A stretch of 64,000 nucleotides of DNA, taken from the NCBI RefSeq assembly GCF_021010575.1, contig NZ_JAJNAG010000005.1:62001-126000 (forward strand), in the 5' to 3' direction. Source of the DNA: Limnobaculum eriocheiris. Its GTDB lineage: Bacteria; Pseudomonadota; Gammaproteobacteria; Enterobacterales; Enterobacteriaceae. Both the position numbers and the translations under genes were made by a program. The notes beneath the pieces were generated by a model. It did not search any database, had not been told where the DNA came from, and saw only the letters and a list, made by a program, of their open reading frames with translations. This document shows, piece after piece, positions 35,996 through 44,646 of this stretch (positions are counted from its first letter, which is position 1; every line of letters starts with the position of its first letter).

Positions 35996-37917
35996 TCGGG
36001 CAGTTCCGCAAGCTTGGCGATCACGGCATCAGTGAGTCGTCCAAATGATTCAGGCATGTTCGCCAGCAAATCCTCGTCGCTTAGTTGAGCGAGAGCATCG
36101 ATATGAGCCGCGGGCTTACTACCCAGTTTAAAAAGCTTGTGATACGTAGAGAAAAGATTTAACTCGTCTTTGCTGTATTGGTATGAGCCATGATGGCTCT
36201 TGCCTAACACGGCTTTAATCGTTGAGTCATCCGGTACTTCCTGCTGAACACCGTAAGCATCTGGGAAAGCAAGGAGCATTGAAAAATCTAAATCCATTGG
36301 AAATGAGAAAAACACACCACGCATTTCCAGCTCTGCAAATACACTCTTAGTACCGTTTTCAAAGAAATGATGGGTACGAACAGGTACTTTGTCATCATTC
36401 CAATCTGATAAAGAAAAAGTATTTGGCAGAACTTTTTCAGGTTGATACAAGCCAAGTTGGTTATTTACATACTTTATTCTTCCCCAGCCCGCTTGATGTC
36501 TGCCCACATCTAAATCGAGAAGGGTCAAAAATGGGATTTGCAGTGCTGATAACAGGCGCCAAAAATGATTGACATGCCTACCTCCAAGCGGAGCAATCGT
36601 AACCGCTGATTCATCAACTGGCGCACCCTTTGCTTGGAAAAGGCGCGGTAGTACAATTTCTTCGCTATCCCCTTCACCCAACACAACCAAACGTGAGAAG
36701 TAAATCTCAGGGAATGCCTGGACAGCCTCGCGTACAAACTTGTGCGCTTCATCGGTTTTAGCGGGTAATTGGATTTTCGTAATTCTTGATTGCCGGGTTT
36801 CGGTAAGTCGAAGATATCGAATATGTTCCGGATCGACACGTCGTAACATTGACGGAGCATGCGTAGCGATTAGGGCCTGAGCATCCTCGTTGCTCGTCAT
36901 GGAGTTCAGAGCGCTGACAATCCGCCCCAGATAGTGAGGCGAGAGGCTGTTCTCTGGTTCCTCAAGGGCAATCAAAGTAAAGACTGGCGGACGCAATTTT
37001 TCTGGGTCAAAAGAGCCGTCCTCACCGGCAAGGACAGCACGCCCAATTGCTTGAGATGAAAGAACCAATGACAGATAGAGCATCGACTTCTGGCCGTCAC
37101 TGAGTCTGGAAAAATCGACAAGATGTTCATCATGTCCAGGCGAGAATGATACGGACAAATGACGAAGCAACGCCTCGATCTCAGATGCCACAAAAGTAAT
37201 CTTGGGATCTGTAAAGTAGCTGCCTTTATGAAGGGTGCCCCATGTTTTCTTCAGGTGGGCACTAAAAGCATTGACCGATGGATTAGCAGCCAAACTCTCA
37301 CTAATCTGGTCGGTGAACCCTTTGACTTCCTCCCGTTCATTTTCCCAGTTCACTGCCCGTAGCAAGCGGCCAAGCAGCGCGTTCGTTCCATATGCTATGT
37401 GGTCAGTCGGATCTCTTCTTGCGGGCAGATAGTGGACTTGTATGTGATTTCGTTCAGACCTTGGAACCGTTTGAGGATTTAGAGGCGAACCATCCGGGCC
37501 AGCTTCAAGCACATACACAAAAGTCTCATCAATATCCCCATCCAGGCCCATAGTGGCACTTAGGCGATATCGTACCCTAGGAATTCCGTCAGGGTCATCA
37601 AGGCGCATGTGACTGAAATGGGGAGCAACGGTCGAGTTATCTTCTTCATCCTCCAACTCGGGGAACACGAAGTCCGCCTCAATCCATAACTGCCTTTCTT
37701 CGGGCGCTTCTTGTTCATCGTGCGGGACATGGAAGTCTGAGCGCTGAATACGGCGTAATGATGGATCAAATGCAAACAGTCGGCACAAAGCCTGGAGTGC
37801 AGCAGTCTTGCCTGACCCGTTGGGGCCAATCAGATAGGTAATATTTTCCAGTGTCAGTTCTGTTGGTTCAGCACCAAAACTCTGAAAATTTGAAACCCGA
37901 ATACTGTGCAGTTTCAT
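35992..37917 (-). CDS. OLD-family ATPase/TOPRIM nuclease, GajA-like (copy 1)
   Basis: This 641-residue protein has an N-terminal ABC-type ATPase: Walker A LIGPNGSGKTAAL at 29-41, signature LSDGQKSMLYL near 272, Walker B FTLIALEEPEN near 317, and ATHAPS H-loop near 350. It is followed by a C-terminal TOPRIM nuclease with VVLGEGDSEE near 415 and LLDLDVGRH near 467. This is the class 2 OLD/GajA layout. It cleaves DNA when nucleotides fall during phage attack, by analogy with Gabija. It is translated from ATG 37917 behind AGGA and is 77 bases downstream of the protease gene. A diverged second copy is at 54319. Confidence 0.87.
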   Translation of the reverse strand: MKLHSIRVSNFQSFGAEPTELTLENITYLIGPNGSGKTAALQALCRLFAFDPSLRRIQRSDFHVPHDEQEAPEERQLWIEADFVFPELEDEEDNSTVAPHFSHMRLDDPDGIPRVRYRLSATMGLDGDIDETFVYVLEAGPDGSPLNPQTVPRSERNHIQVHYLPARRDPTDHIAYGTNALLGRLLRAVNWENEREEVKGFTDQISESLAANPSVNAFSAHLKKTWGTLHKGSYFTDPKITFVASEIEALLRHLSVSFSPGHDEHLVDFSRLSDGQKSMLYLSLVLSSQAIGRAVLAGEDGSFDPEKLRPPVFTLIALEEPENSLSPHYLGRIVSALNSMTSNEDAQALIATHAPSMLRRVDPEHIRYLRLTETRQSRITKIQLPAKTDEAHKFVREAVQAFPEIYFSRLVVLGEGDSEEIVLPRLFQAKGAPVDESAVTIAPLGGRHVNHFWRLLSALQIPFLTLLDLDVGRHQAGWGRIKYVNNQLGLYQPEKVLPNTFSLSDWNDDKVPVRTHHFFENGTKSVFAELEMRGVFFSFPMDLDFSMLLAFPDAYGVQQEVPDDSTIKAVLGKSHHGSYQYSKDELNLFSTYHKLFKLGSKPAAHIDALAQLSDEDLLANMPESFGRLTDAVIAKLAELPE

Positions 37918-37994
37918 TCTTTTATCCTAATACATATGGCCCGAAAAATTAAATCTTCCCGTTCCATGGGTGATTTTTACAGAACAAGAATTCC

Positions 37995-40373
37995 CTACAC
38001 TCGAGCCCGTGCACGTTCTCTAGCCTTAAGCTCTATGCGTTGTGATATTTGGCTATACAGCTGGGCTTCCTCATTCTCTCGATCAGTGACAGTCACAACC
38101 AAGGCATAGTCTTCTTGTTCGAAACTCAACGCCTCACCCCAATCTCTATCTTGTCGAGTAATTACAACAAACCACTTTTCAGAAGGCTTCGGCTGTTTAA
38201 TCCGCCAAGTTGAAGACTGAACTGTACCTTTACCTCTTAATTCAGCACTTATGTCCCTATTACTTGTAGCATCATCATTTCTGGTTTTAGTTTCATCCTG
38301 AGTACTGTGATTGAAATGCCTTTGAACAGACTCAAGCGACTGATCTTTGACTAACCTAAAAGACATTTTAGTGGCCACATAGTCTATCCTAGTTGTCCTG
38401 ACCGCTGGACAATAAGACAGAGTAACTCTAATTTCTCTGGAAGCACGCTGAGACCTTAAAAAATCATCGGGAAGCGGCAGTTCGAAAAAGTGATGCGAGT
38501 TGTTTTCAATTTTCTCTTCAGCCATTAAGACAACGGCATTTTGTGAAGATCTAAAAAGCTCCCCCTCATCAACAGCACCATAACCAGCTATATCTCTAAA
38601 CGCATCTCGTCCATTTGCGCTCCTATAAGATTTCTTCATATCTTCAGGAAAGCTGCTTTCAATCTCCGACAGCATATTCGCATGATTAACCAGTAGTGCT
38701 CTGAGCAAATTAGCAGAAGCCTTCGGGTAGTTATTCAATAAACGACCTGCAAGATGGGTAATGTAAGGTGCCGCAAAACTTGTTCCGCTAATTTCGCTAA
38801 ACAATGTGTTCCCAACGAATCGACTATTACAGGTCAGTACCCCCATGCCTCGCATAACTGCATTGAGTTCGTTGCCTGTTCTTATTGGAGAAGCCAAGTT
38901 TCCACCCATAGCTACCAGCTCGGGTTTAATTGCACCTTTAATAGTGGGACCGTGACGTGTAAATGGGGATGGTTGATTTTCTGTGGCTGGAGCCAATTGC
39001 CCAATTTCAGGATACCGTTGAGCATCGAAAGTCGCATTATGTCGAGCCAAGCTTCCCACCGTTAGAACGTTTAGTGCCGGAGCTGGATCTATGATAATAC
39101 TTTCGTCAGCTAGAAGGTATTCTGGATACTCGTCTCTCCAGCTATGTCTTGGCACATCTGGATCGATAGAGCCTGAGAAGTTCCCAGCAGAAACGACAAA
39201 TAAGATATTGAAGTCCCTAGCCAATTTATCCAAGACATACGCAATTCCTCGAATATGACGATTATCGTAAGGTGCATTGGAATTCCCTAACGACAAATTG
39301 AAAATCCGACATTGGTGTTCTTCGACAAAATAGGTTACAGCTTCCATGAGAGTTTTTTCGATAGAACTGGAGTCAAACTCCGCATTCTCATCAAGAATTC
39401 TACCATTGAAAATCCAAAGTTCAGGGTGCCAATAATTAGTTGAGTTACACGCTTCCAAGTCACCATACAGAGCTACACCAGCGACAGCAGTGCCATGACC
39501 ATTCAAATCCATGCCACCTGTATCACCAATAAAGTCTTCACTTTCCGCAATTGCGGGTGCCAACAGGGGATGGTTAGTATTTACTCCGCTATCAAGAACA
39601 CAAACCCTGGCAGCTTGATGAGTAGGGGATAGTATTCCTTCAGGAATTCTATCGATGTCACAATTCAATTGGCTATAGTGAATACCGCTCTTTGGTGGGA
39701 GATCAACCAGCCTAACATCGCTGTGATTCAGCAGTACATTCGCCTGACTAGAGTTAACCTCCAGACGGTACATTATTAAGCTATCAAGGTTAACTTTATC
39801 TGTTCGCCGTATTCCGTTATGAACTAACCAACGCTCAAATGCATCACAAGTGCTTAACCTCTCAGGATGATAAGCAACAGCCACAGGCCAAAGTTCCACA
39901 TCTAAGAGAAATTTTTCTGACCTTGGTAAGCCATTTCTTCTGAGAGCCCAACTCTTCCGATCCTCACTTGTCCAGTTATCGATTCCCTCTATGGCTTCGA
40001 GAATCTGTTTGTACGTCAACTCCGCATCGTCTAAACCTAGACGTTGCAAGTGATCTGCAAACACAGCCATTCCGGTTTCATCAACAAAAACAACACACAG
40101 ATGATTGTCTTCTTGGCTTACAAACTCGATACCATGTTTGTTTAGATGGGTAATATCGAGAAGTCCTGTATAACGAATTTTCAGTACAAAATTACCAGGG
40201 CGTGACGTTTGTTGACTTTGTGCGAATTTGAATGATTCAGTTAAGTCTCTGGATAATTTTTGACCATGCCCACGAAGATCACCTCGTGGATGTCTTGGAA
40301 TATTGATTTTTCTTGTTCTACGTTCATTTTCAAGCAGTTCTCTTTCAATCTTAAGATGTTCATAATTAGCCAT
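37995..40373 (-). CDS. Subtilisin-like (S8) serine protease, IetS-like
   Basis: This 792-residue protein has an approximately 240-residue N-terminal domain of unknown type and an S8 protease domain with the full triad: Asp in VCVLDSGVN (about 260), His in LNGHGTAVAG (about 290), Ser in SGTSFAAPYITHLAG (about 529). No signal peptide is present, so it acts in the cytoplasm. Cytoplasmic subtilases encoded next to an AAA ATPase are known as the IetAS pair, reported as plasmid-stabilising and antiphage. The gene follows the ATPase by 15 bases. Target proteins are unknown. The charged C-terminus is unusual. Confidence 0.85.
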   Translation of the reverse strand: MANYEHLKIERELLENERRTRKINIPRHPRGDLRGHGQKLSRDLTESFKFAQSQQTSRPGNFVLKIRYTGLLDITHLNKHGIEFVSQEDNHLCVVFVDETGMAVFADHLQRLGLDDAELTYKQILEAIEGIDNWTSEDRKSWALRRNGLPRSEKFLLDVELWPVAVAYHPERLSTCDAFERWLVHNGIRRTDKVNLDSLIMYRLEVNSSQANVLLNHSDVRLVDLPPKSGIHYSQLNCDIDRIPEGILSPTHQAARVCVLDSGVNTNHPLLAPAIAESEDFIGDTGGMDLNGHGTAVAGVALYGDLEACNSTNYWHPELWIFNGRILDENAEFDSSSIEKTLMEAVTYFVEEHQCRIFNLSLGNSNAPYDNRHIRGIAYVLDKLARDFNILFVVSAGNFSGSIDPDVPRHSWRDEYPEYLLADESIIIDPAPALNVLTVGSLARHNATFDAQRYPEIGQLAPATENQPSPFTRHGPTIKGAIKPELVAMGGNLASPIRTGNELNAVMRGMGVLTCNSRFVGNTLFSEISGTSFAAPYITHLAGRLLNNYPKASANLLRALLVNHANMLSEIESSFPEDMKKSYRSANGRDAFRDIAGYGAVDEGELFRSSQNAVVLMAEEKIENNSHHFFELPLPDDFLRSQRASREIRVTLSYCPAVRTTRIDYVATKMSFRLVKDQSLESVQRHFNHSTQDETKTRNDDATSNRDISAELRGKGTVQSSTWRIKQPKPSEKWFVVITRQDRDWGEALSFEQEDYALVVTVTDRENEEAQLYSQISQRIELKARERARARV

Positions 40374-40388
40374 TCCTAGTCCCTTTTT

Positions 40389-41360
40389 TTAACTTTCTCG
40401 AGAAGCTGCTTGCTTCAAGTCCTTAACGGTCAAAAATTCCTGACTACGTAGGATCATCCTTTTTACTGCTCTACGAACAATACGTTCAATATCAGCGCCA
40501 CTCTTTGTAGAAAATATCCCGAGGATAGATTTATCATCTAACTCAAATTGGCGACGTACACCACGCAATTTGAGTGAAAGAATTTGTTGTATTTGCAGCT
40601 CATCAGGTAATGGGAAGTCAATTTTTTCATCGAAGCGTCGCCAGATAGCACTGTCTAAAATGTGCTCATGGTTTGTAGCTGCTAAAATTAGACTCTTCCC
40701 TTGATAAGCGTCCATCATCTGAAGCACTGCGTTAACGACGCGGCGTAACTCGCCATGTTCGCCTGAGTCAGAACGTTCTTTGCCTATGGCGTCAAATTCA
40801 TCAAATAAAACCACCATAGAATGTTCAGCAACAAAATCAAAAACTTTGCGAAGATTCGCGGCTGTTTCACCCAAAAAAGAAGATACCAACGCATCGAGAC
40901 GAACAATTGCAAGAGGTAAATCAAGCTCAAAAGCAATTACCTCAGCTGCTAAGGTTTTCCCGCAACCCGGAGGACCATGAAAAATAATTTTTCCAGACGG
41001 CTTCATTCCAAAACTTCTCAGCACATCGACACGGCGGTGTTCCTCAAGAAGTTCCTCGATGGGTGCGATACTAGATTCAGGTAAAACCATTTCTTCTATT
41101 GGTCGCTGAGCTTGTCGAACATCTAATAGTGGTAGTCCTCGCTCTTTATCTACAGGAGGAGTAGGCAAAGTGTTACGTCCATTTTGTTTAAGCGGTCTTA
41201 AATGCTCACCATACAATATCTGCTCAAGATCATTTGCAAGAAGGTGATGTTGCTTTTGACGCTCATCTTGAATAACAGCTTCTGAAGCAAGCCGAAAGGC
41301 CTCGGAATCACCAATGGTTCCAGCCCTAATCAACTGTCTCAGTATTTTACCGTTAGCCAC
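40389..41360 (-). CDS. AAA+ ATPase, IetA-like partner of the protease
   Basis: The product is 323 residues from GTG 41360, preceded by AAGGGG; a GTG six codons upstream is the alternative. An N-terminal helical region precedes one AAA+ domain: Walker A FHGPPGCGKTLAAE near 126, Walker B MVVLFDEFDAIGKE near 180, sensor 1 LILAATNHE near 215, and arginine finger region IWRRFDEKIDFPLP near 230. It probably controls or feeds the downstream subtilase, as IetA does for IetS. It is the first enzyme gene of the minus-strand island, 110 bases after the small RHH gene. Confidence 0.85.
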   Translation of the reverse strand: MANGKILRQLIRAGTIGDSEAFRLASEAVIQDERQKQHHLLANDLEQILYGEHLRPLKQNGRNTLPTPPVDKERGLPLLDVRQAQRPIEEMVLPESSIAPIEELLEEHRRVDVLRSFGMKPSGKIIFHGPPGCGKTLAAEVIAFELDLPLAIVRLDALVSSFLGETAANLRKVFDFVAEHSMVVLFDEFDAIGKERSDSGEHGELRRVVNAVLQMMDAYQGKSLILAATNHEHILDSAIWRRFDEKIDFPLPDELQIQQILSLKLRGVRRQFELDDKSILGIFSTKSGADIERIVRRAVKRMILRSQEFLTVKDLKQAASRES

Positions 41361-41470
41361 TATTATTCCCCTTTGCACTGTTCATTTATAATCGAATTAC
41401 TCAGTCTTTTGTCGTATTAAATACTAATTATTTCATCATATTAATAACGATTTAAAATAATCAGACGTAA

Positions 41471-41650
41471 CTACTTAGTATTATCTGAGGCTATGATGGG
41501 GCTTAGCCCATTCGATTTTGCATAATCCAAAATTAGTATTTCTATCATAGACGCTTGAGAGCGATGTTCTTTTTCCGCTGCTGCTTTTAGCAACAGCTTG
41601 ATTTCTTTAGATGTTCGTATTGACAAAGTCTCTTCTTTGGAACGCGACAC
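41471..41650 (-). CDS. Small ribbon-helix-helix DNA-binding protein
   Basis: The product is 59 residues from GTG 41650 with GGAGAA seven bases upstream. A longer frame continues further upstream, but the good ribosome site and the operator place the start here. The strand ETLSIRTSKEIKLLLKAAAEKEHRSQASMIEILILDYAKSNG is typical of CopG/Arc-type RHH proteins, which bind DNA as dimers. No toxin partner is adjacent. It lies directly upstream of the IetAS/Gabija-like cluster in the same direction, so it may regulate that cluster as well as itself. Confidence 0.75.
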   Translation of the reverse strand: MSRSKEETLSIRTSKEIKLLLKAAAEKEHRSQASMIEILILDYAKSNGLSPIIASDNTK

Positions 41651-41675
41651 TATGCTTCTCCATGATAAATAAGCA

Positions 41676-41707
41676 ATACAATGTACTGCATTATGCGTAC
41701 ATTGTAT
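41676..41707 (-). promoter_or_regulatory. Perfect inverted repeat, probable operator of the RHH gene
   Basis: ATACAATGTAC (41676-41686) and GTACATTGTAT (41697-41707) form a perfect 11-base inverted repeat about 26 bases upstream of the RHH start. The spacing of about one and two DNA turns suits RHH dimers. The repeat includes TACAAT/CATAAT-like -10 sequences read on the minus strand. Confidence 0.65.
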
Positions 41708-41751
41708 ACTGTTTATTGAACTCATTACCGATAGCATGGATAGCGATATAG

Positions 41752-41770
41752 AGCCCCTTCGAGAGGGGCT
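41752..41770 (-). terminator. Weak terminator-like stem after the AcaB-like gene
   Basis: AGCCCCT (41752-41758) pairs with AGGGGCT (41764-41770), 14 bases past the stop codon of the minus-strand DUF1845-like gene. No T-run follows, so its strength is doubtful. Confidence 0.4.
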
Positions 41771-41783
41771 GGTTGATGGGAGG

Positions 41784-42386
41784 CTAGTTGGCGGGGGTAT
41801 CTGTTTCCTCTTCAGTGATATCGTCATCGGTTGAAGGCACCGCTTGCTCAACTTCTGCTTCTTTACCCTTAGCTTGGGCTGATTTTCGTGCTCGAATTTC
41901 GATATCAATTATGCGTCGTGCAAGTTTGATAATGCGCTGTTGCCATGCGTAGTTGCCATCAACACGTTGCTTGTTGCTAAGCACGCTAGATAACCAGAGT
42001 GTGTCCATTGAGATCATCAACGCATCGAGTTTGCGAACTAAGCCGACAAACTGGCCAACCTGAGGCGAGCTTATTTTTGCGTTGAAGGTAATCGGGTCGG
42101 TGTAGTCAGGTACTTCATCGATGCCGTTGGACTCCATCAGTTTGTCCAAACGGGCTTGTTCGCTGTCTACCGCTTTAGCGCAATCCACGATCAACTGGCT
42201 AATGATCTGTTCCACTTCATCAATTTCGTTCTCATCGCCAATGATGCGCAGGATGACATCGATTCCGTAAAGCGCACTGACCGTCCGTCTAAAAACACGG
42301 TCAACGACACGTTGTGCCTGTAAGCTGTTAATTGTGAATGATTGTTCAAAGATGGGTTTTGAGTAATTGGGTTTTGCTTGGGCCAT
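41784..42386 (-). CDS. DUF1845/AcaB-like conserved ICE protein
   Basis: This 200-residue protein begins MAQAKPNYSKPIFEQSFTINSLQAQRVVDRVFRRTVSALYGID and has an acidic tail. It lies at the position of s063 in SXT, between hotspot 4 and ssb, and resembles the DUF1845 family of integrating elements; the IncC relative AcaB is reported as an RHH transcription regulator of transfer. I make the AcaB link from memory of sequence and position, not by alignment. It is transcribed away from the ssb block, sharing a 366-base intergenic region. Composition is like the backbone. Confidence 0.6.
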   Translation of the reverse strand: MAQAKPNYSKPIFEQSFTINSLQAQRVVDRVFRRTVSALYGIDVILRIIGDENEIDEVEQIISQLIVDCAKAVDSEQARLDKLMESNGIDEVPDYTDPITFNAKISSPQVGQFVGLVRKLDALMISMDTLWLSSVLSNKQRVDGNYAWQQRIIKLARRIIDIEIRARKSAQAKGKEAEVEQAVPSTDDDITEEETDTPAN

Positions 42387-42539
42387 AAGTTTGCTCCTGA
42401 TATGACAATAATCAGTCCCTAGCCTAATCCTCTGTGAGGTAATGGCCTTTCAGCTAGGTGGAAGAATTGAGCATCTTTCTAACTATCCTGTCTGGATAAG
42501 ACGGTTACACTGACTATCAAATATTGCTGATCTGTTTCA

Positions 42540-42751
42540 GTGATATCTGCGCCTGAGAGCATGAGCTCAAAGGAAGCCCGCCGCTGAGTATCTCAGTGGT
42601 ACTAAGAGGTAGCTAGCCTCCTTAAACAAATAGCCTGCATGTTTTTACATGCTCAACCATGCGTTCCTTATGGTTCGCCTTTTCACCACCCAACTGGGGG
42701 AGTTTTCCCCAGTTGGGGGTGACTCCTTCAAAACCAACATAAGGAGTCACC
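42540..42751 (+). promoter_or_regulatory. Highly structured leader upstream of the ssb block
   Basis: The 366 bases between the two divergent genes contain a run of stems: CCGCTGAG/CTCAGTGG (42581-42599, one G.U), GAGG/CCTC (42606-42620), GCATGT/ACATGC with loop TTTT (42637-42652), AACCAT/ATGGTT (42655-42675), CCAACTGGGG/CCCCAGTTGG (42690-42716) and GGTGACTCC/GGAGTCACC (42718-42751). The last one holds the ribosome site of the first gene. The rest of the gap (42387-42540) probably carries divergent promoters, but no clear boxes are seen. Confidence 0.6.
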
Positions 42752-42752
42752 A

Positions 42753-43079
42753 ATGGAATATATCTTCGGATTTATTATCCAAATCGCAGGCATTATGTTG
42801 CTTGCAAAACTGAGCTGGTCGCTTTTGCGATTGCTTGCTCGTCAAAGCGTGCGCCCGTTTCGATTTGTACTTACTCAAATCAAGCGATTGCTCACACCAA
42901 CACCAAAATGTCGTCCAATGGCAGTGCCTAAAGCTCCTGGTGTGCCCCGTTTGACATCTGCGTTTTACAAAGAGCCACATCAGTACGACATGGCTCTACT
43001 CGAAATACCAACCTATCTGCGTCGTCAGTCTTCTTTGCCCAGCCGGGTAGAAGCAACTGTGTGCACAGAGTTCAACTAA
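42753..43079 (+). CDS. Small membrane-anchored protein heading the ssb block
   Basis: The product is 108 residues from ATG 42753, with GGAG inside a stem upstream. The N-terminus is hydrophobic (residues 3-28, YIFGFIIQIAGIMLLAKLSWSLLRLL), followed by a basic region (KRLLTPTPKCRP) and a short soluble tail. I do not recognise a named family. It is conserved by position upstream of ssb in this ICE family, and ssb follows after 15 bases. A role with the inner membrane is inferred. Confidence 0.65.
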   Translation: MEYIFGFIIQIAGIMLLAKLSWSLLRLLARQSVRPFRFVLTQIKRLLTPTPKCRPMAVPKAPGVPRLTSAFYKEPHQYDMALLEIPTYLRRQSSLPSRVEATVCTEFN

Positions 43080-43094
43080 GACGAGGAGAACATC

Positions 43095-43514
43095 ATGAAA
43101 AACCAAGTAACACTCATAGGCTACGTTGGCTCTGAGCCAGAGACGCGAGCCTATCCATCAGGTGATTTGGTGACCAGCATTTCGCTGGCCACTTCTGAGA
43201 AATGGCGCGACCGTCAATCCAATGAGCTCAAAGAGCATACGGAATGGCATCGGGTCGTTTTTCGAGATCGTGGTGGATTTAAGTTAGGGCTAAGGGCAAA
43301 AGATTTGATCCAAAAAGGAGCGAAGCTTTTTGTTCAAGGGCCCCAGCGCACGCGCTCATGGGAGAAAGATGGCATTAAGCATCGATTGACCGAAGTGGAC
43401 GCGGACGAGTTTCTGCTTCTTGATAGTGTGAACAAAGCATCTGAGCCATCACCGGCGGATGATGCAGGCTCCCAAACTAATTGGGCACAAACTTATCCTG
43501 AACCAGATTTTTAA
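43095..43514 (+). CDS. ssb: Single-stranded DNA-binding protein
   Basis: This is a 139-residue OB-fold protein: MKNQVTLIGYVGSEPETRAYPSGDLVTSISLAT, then EWHRVVFRD and LFVQGPQRTRSW, standard for bacterial SSB. The acidic tail ends PEPDF, close to the usual DDIPF tip that recruits partner proteins. It protects single strands during transfer or recombination and may work with Bet and Exo encoded next. Ribosome site GAGGAG is well placed. It is the only gene in this part of the block without a hairpin leader. Confidence 0.95.
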   Translation: MKNQVTLIGYVGSEPETRAYPSGDLVTSISLATSEKWRDRQSNELKEHTEWHRVVFRDRGGFKLGLRAKDLIQKGAKLFVQGPQRTRSWEKDGIKHRLTEVDADEFLLLDSVNKASEPSPADDAGSQTNWAQTYPEPDF

Positions 43515-43532
43515 CCGAGCGAAAACGCTTTA

Positions 43533-43589
43533 ACCCAGCCGGGAGTACTTTCCCGTCAGGGTCAGACTCCCACTTTGATTGTCGGAGTC
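43533..43589 (+). promoter_or_regulatory. Two-stem leader of bet
   Basis: First stem: ACCC (43533-43536) and CGGGA (43540-43544) pair with TCCCG (43551-43555) and GGGT (43559-43562). Second stem: GACTCC (43565-43570) with GGAGTC (43584-43589), which contains the ribosome site before ATG 43594. Confidence 0.6.
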
Positions 43590-43593
43590 CACA

Positions 43594-44412
43594 ATGGAAA
43601 AACCAAAGCTAATCCAACGCTTTGCTGAGCGCTTTAGTGTCGATCCAAACAAGTTGTTCGATACCCTAAAAGCAACAGCATTCAAGCAACGTGACGGTAG
43701 TGCACCGACCAATGAGCAGATGATGGCGCTCTTGGTGGTTGCAGATCAGTACGGCTTGAACCCTTTCACCAAAGAGATTTTTGCGTTCCCTGATAAGCAA
43801 GCTGGAATTATTCCAGTGGTAGGTGTCGATGGATGGTCTCGCATCATCAATCAACACGACCAGTTTGATGGCATGGAGTTTAAGACTTCAGAAAACAAAG
43901 TCTCACTGGATGGCGCGAAAGAATGCCCTGAATGGATGGAATGCATCATCTATCGGCGCGACCGTTCGCACCCAGTCAAAATCACTGAGTATCTGGATGA
44001 AGTCTATCGACCGCCTTTTGAAGGTAACGGCAAAAATGGCCCTTACCGTGTAGATGGTCCATGGCAGACGCACACTAAGCGAATGCTAAGACATAAATCC
44101 ATGATCCAGTGTTCCCGCATTGCGTTTGGCTTTGTGGGAATTTTCGATCAAGACGAAGCGGAGCGAATTATCGAAGGCCAAGCAACACACGTTGTTGAGC
44201 CATCAGTGATTCCACCCGAGCAAGTTGATGATCGAACCCGAGGGCTTGTTTACAAGCTTATCGAGCGGGCAGAAGCTTCAAACGCTTGGAATAGTGCATT
44301 GGAATATGCCAATGAACATTTTCAGGGTGTTGAACTGACGTTTGCGAAACAAGAAATATTTAATGCACAACAACAAGCAGCCAAAGCGCTCACACAGCCT
44401 TTAGCTTCTTAG
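43594..44412 (+). CDS. bet: Bet/RecT-family single-strand annealing protein
   Basis: The product is 272 residues from ATG 43594 (MEKPKLIQRF); upstream codons in frame lie within the leader stem. The sequence NEQMMALLVVADQYGLNPFTKEIFAFPDK and VVGVDGWSRIIN is characteristic of the lambda Bet/RecT group. It anneals complementary strands and, with the nearby Exo, forms the ICE-encoded recombination system known to generate hybrid ICEs. Length equals that of SXT Bet as I remember it. Confidence 0.95.
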   Translation: MEKPKLIQRFAERFSVDPNKLFDTLKATAFKQRDGSAPTNEQMMALLVVADQYGLNPFTKEIFAFPDKQAGIIPVVGVDGWSRIINQHDQFDGMEFKTSENKVSLDGAKECPEWMECIIYRRDRSHPVKITEYLDEVYRPPFEGNGKNGPYRVDGPWQTHTKRMLRHKSMIQCSRIAFGFVGIFDQDEAERIIEGQATHVVEPSVIPPEQVDDRTRGLVYKLIERAEASNAWNSALEYANEHFQGVELTFAKQEIFNAQQQAAKALTQPLAS

Positions 44413-44434
44413 CGCCACGCATTCATTTTACTAA

Positions 44435-44494
44435 CCCTGGCGGGATTATTCTCCCGTCAGGGGGAAGGTCTCGTCTTTTTATTGGAGATCTTCC
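44435..44494 (+). promoter_or_regulatory. Two-stem leader of the small s066-like gene
   Basis: First stem: CCCTGGCGGGA (44435-44445) with TCCCGTCAGGG (44452-44462), 11 pairs with one G.U. Second stem: GGAAGGTCTC (44463-44472) with GAGATCTTCC (44485-44494), ten pairs with one G.U, ending directly at the ATG and covering the ribosome site. Confidence 0.68.
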
Positions 44495-44638
44495 ATGACT
44501 AAATCAGCCTCACTTTTTCGCTTGGTATTGGTTGTTGCCCTTGTCTTAGGTTCGATTCAAGCCGGTAAAGCGGCAATTGATTCGGTTCAAGCAAGTGTTG
44601 TTCAGCACCAATCAGCGTTAGTACAAGCTGCAAAGTAA
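44495..44638 (+). CDS. Small 47-residue conserved protein between bet and exo
   Basis: The reading frame from ATG 44495 encodes 47 residues: MTKSASLFRLVLVVALVLGS with a hydrophobic segment at 9-26, then a helical polar tail (QAGKAAIDSVQASVVQHQSAL). The GGAG ribosome site is well spaced. Its position agrees with the small gene s066 between bet and exo in SXT. The N-terminus looks like a signal peptide or single membrane anchor. No function is known to me; it may be a micro-protein acting at the membrane. Confidence 0.65.
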   Translation: MTKSASLFRLVLVVALVLGSIQAGKAAIDSVQASVVQHQSALVQAAK

Positions 44639-44646
44639 CCACTTAA

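Noticed and set aside
41411-41430. T7-like promoter core (TAATACGAC on the minus strand)
   Set aside because: Only nine bases match and the rest of the phage promoter is absent; no phage RNA polymerase gene is seen.
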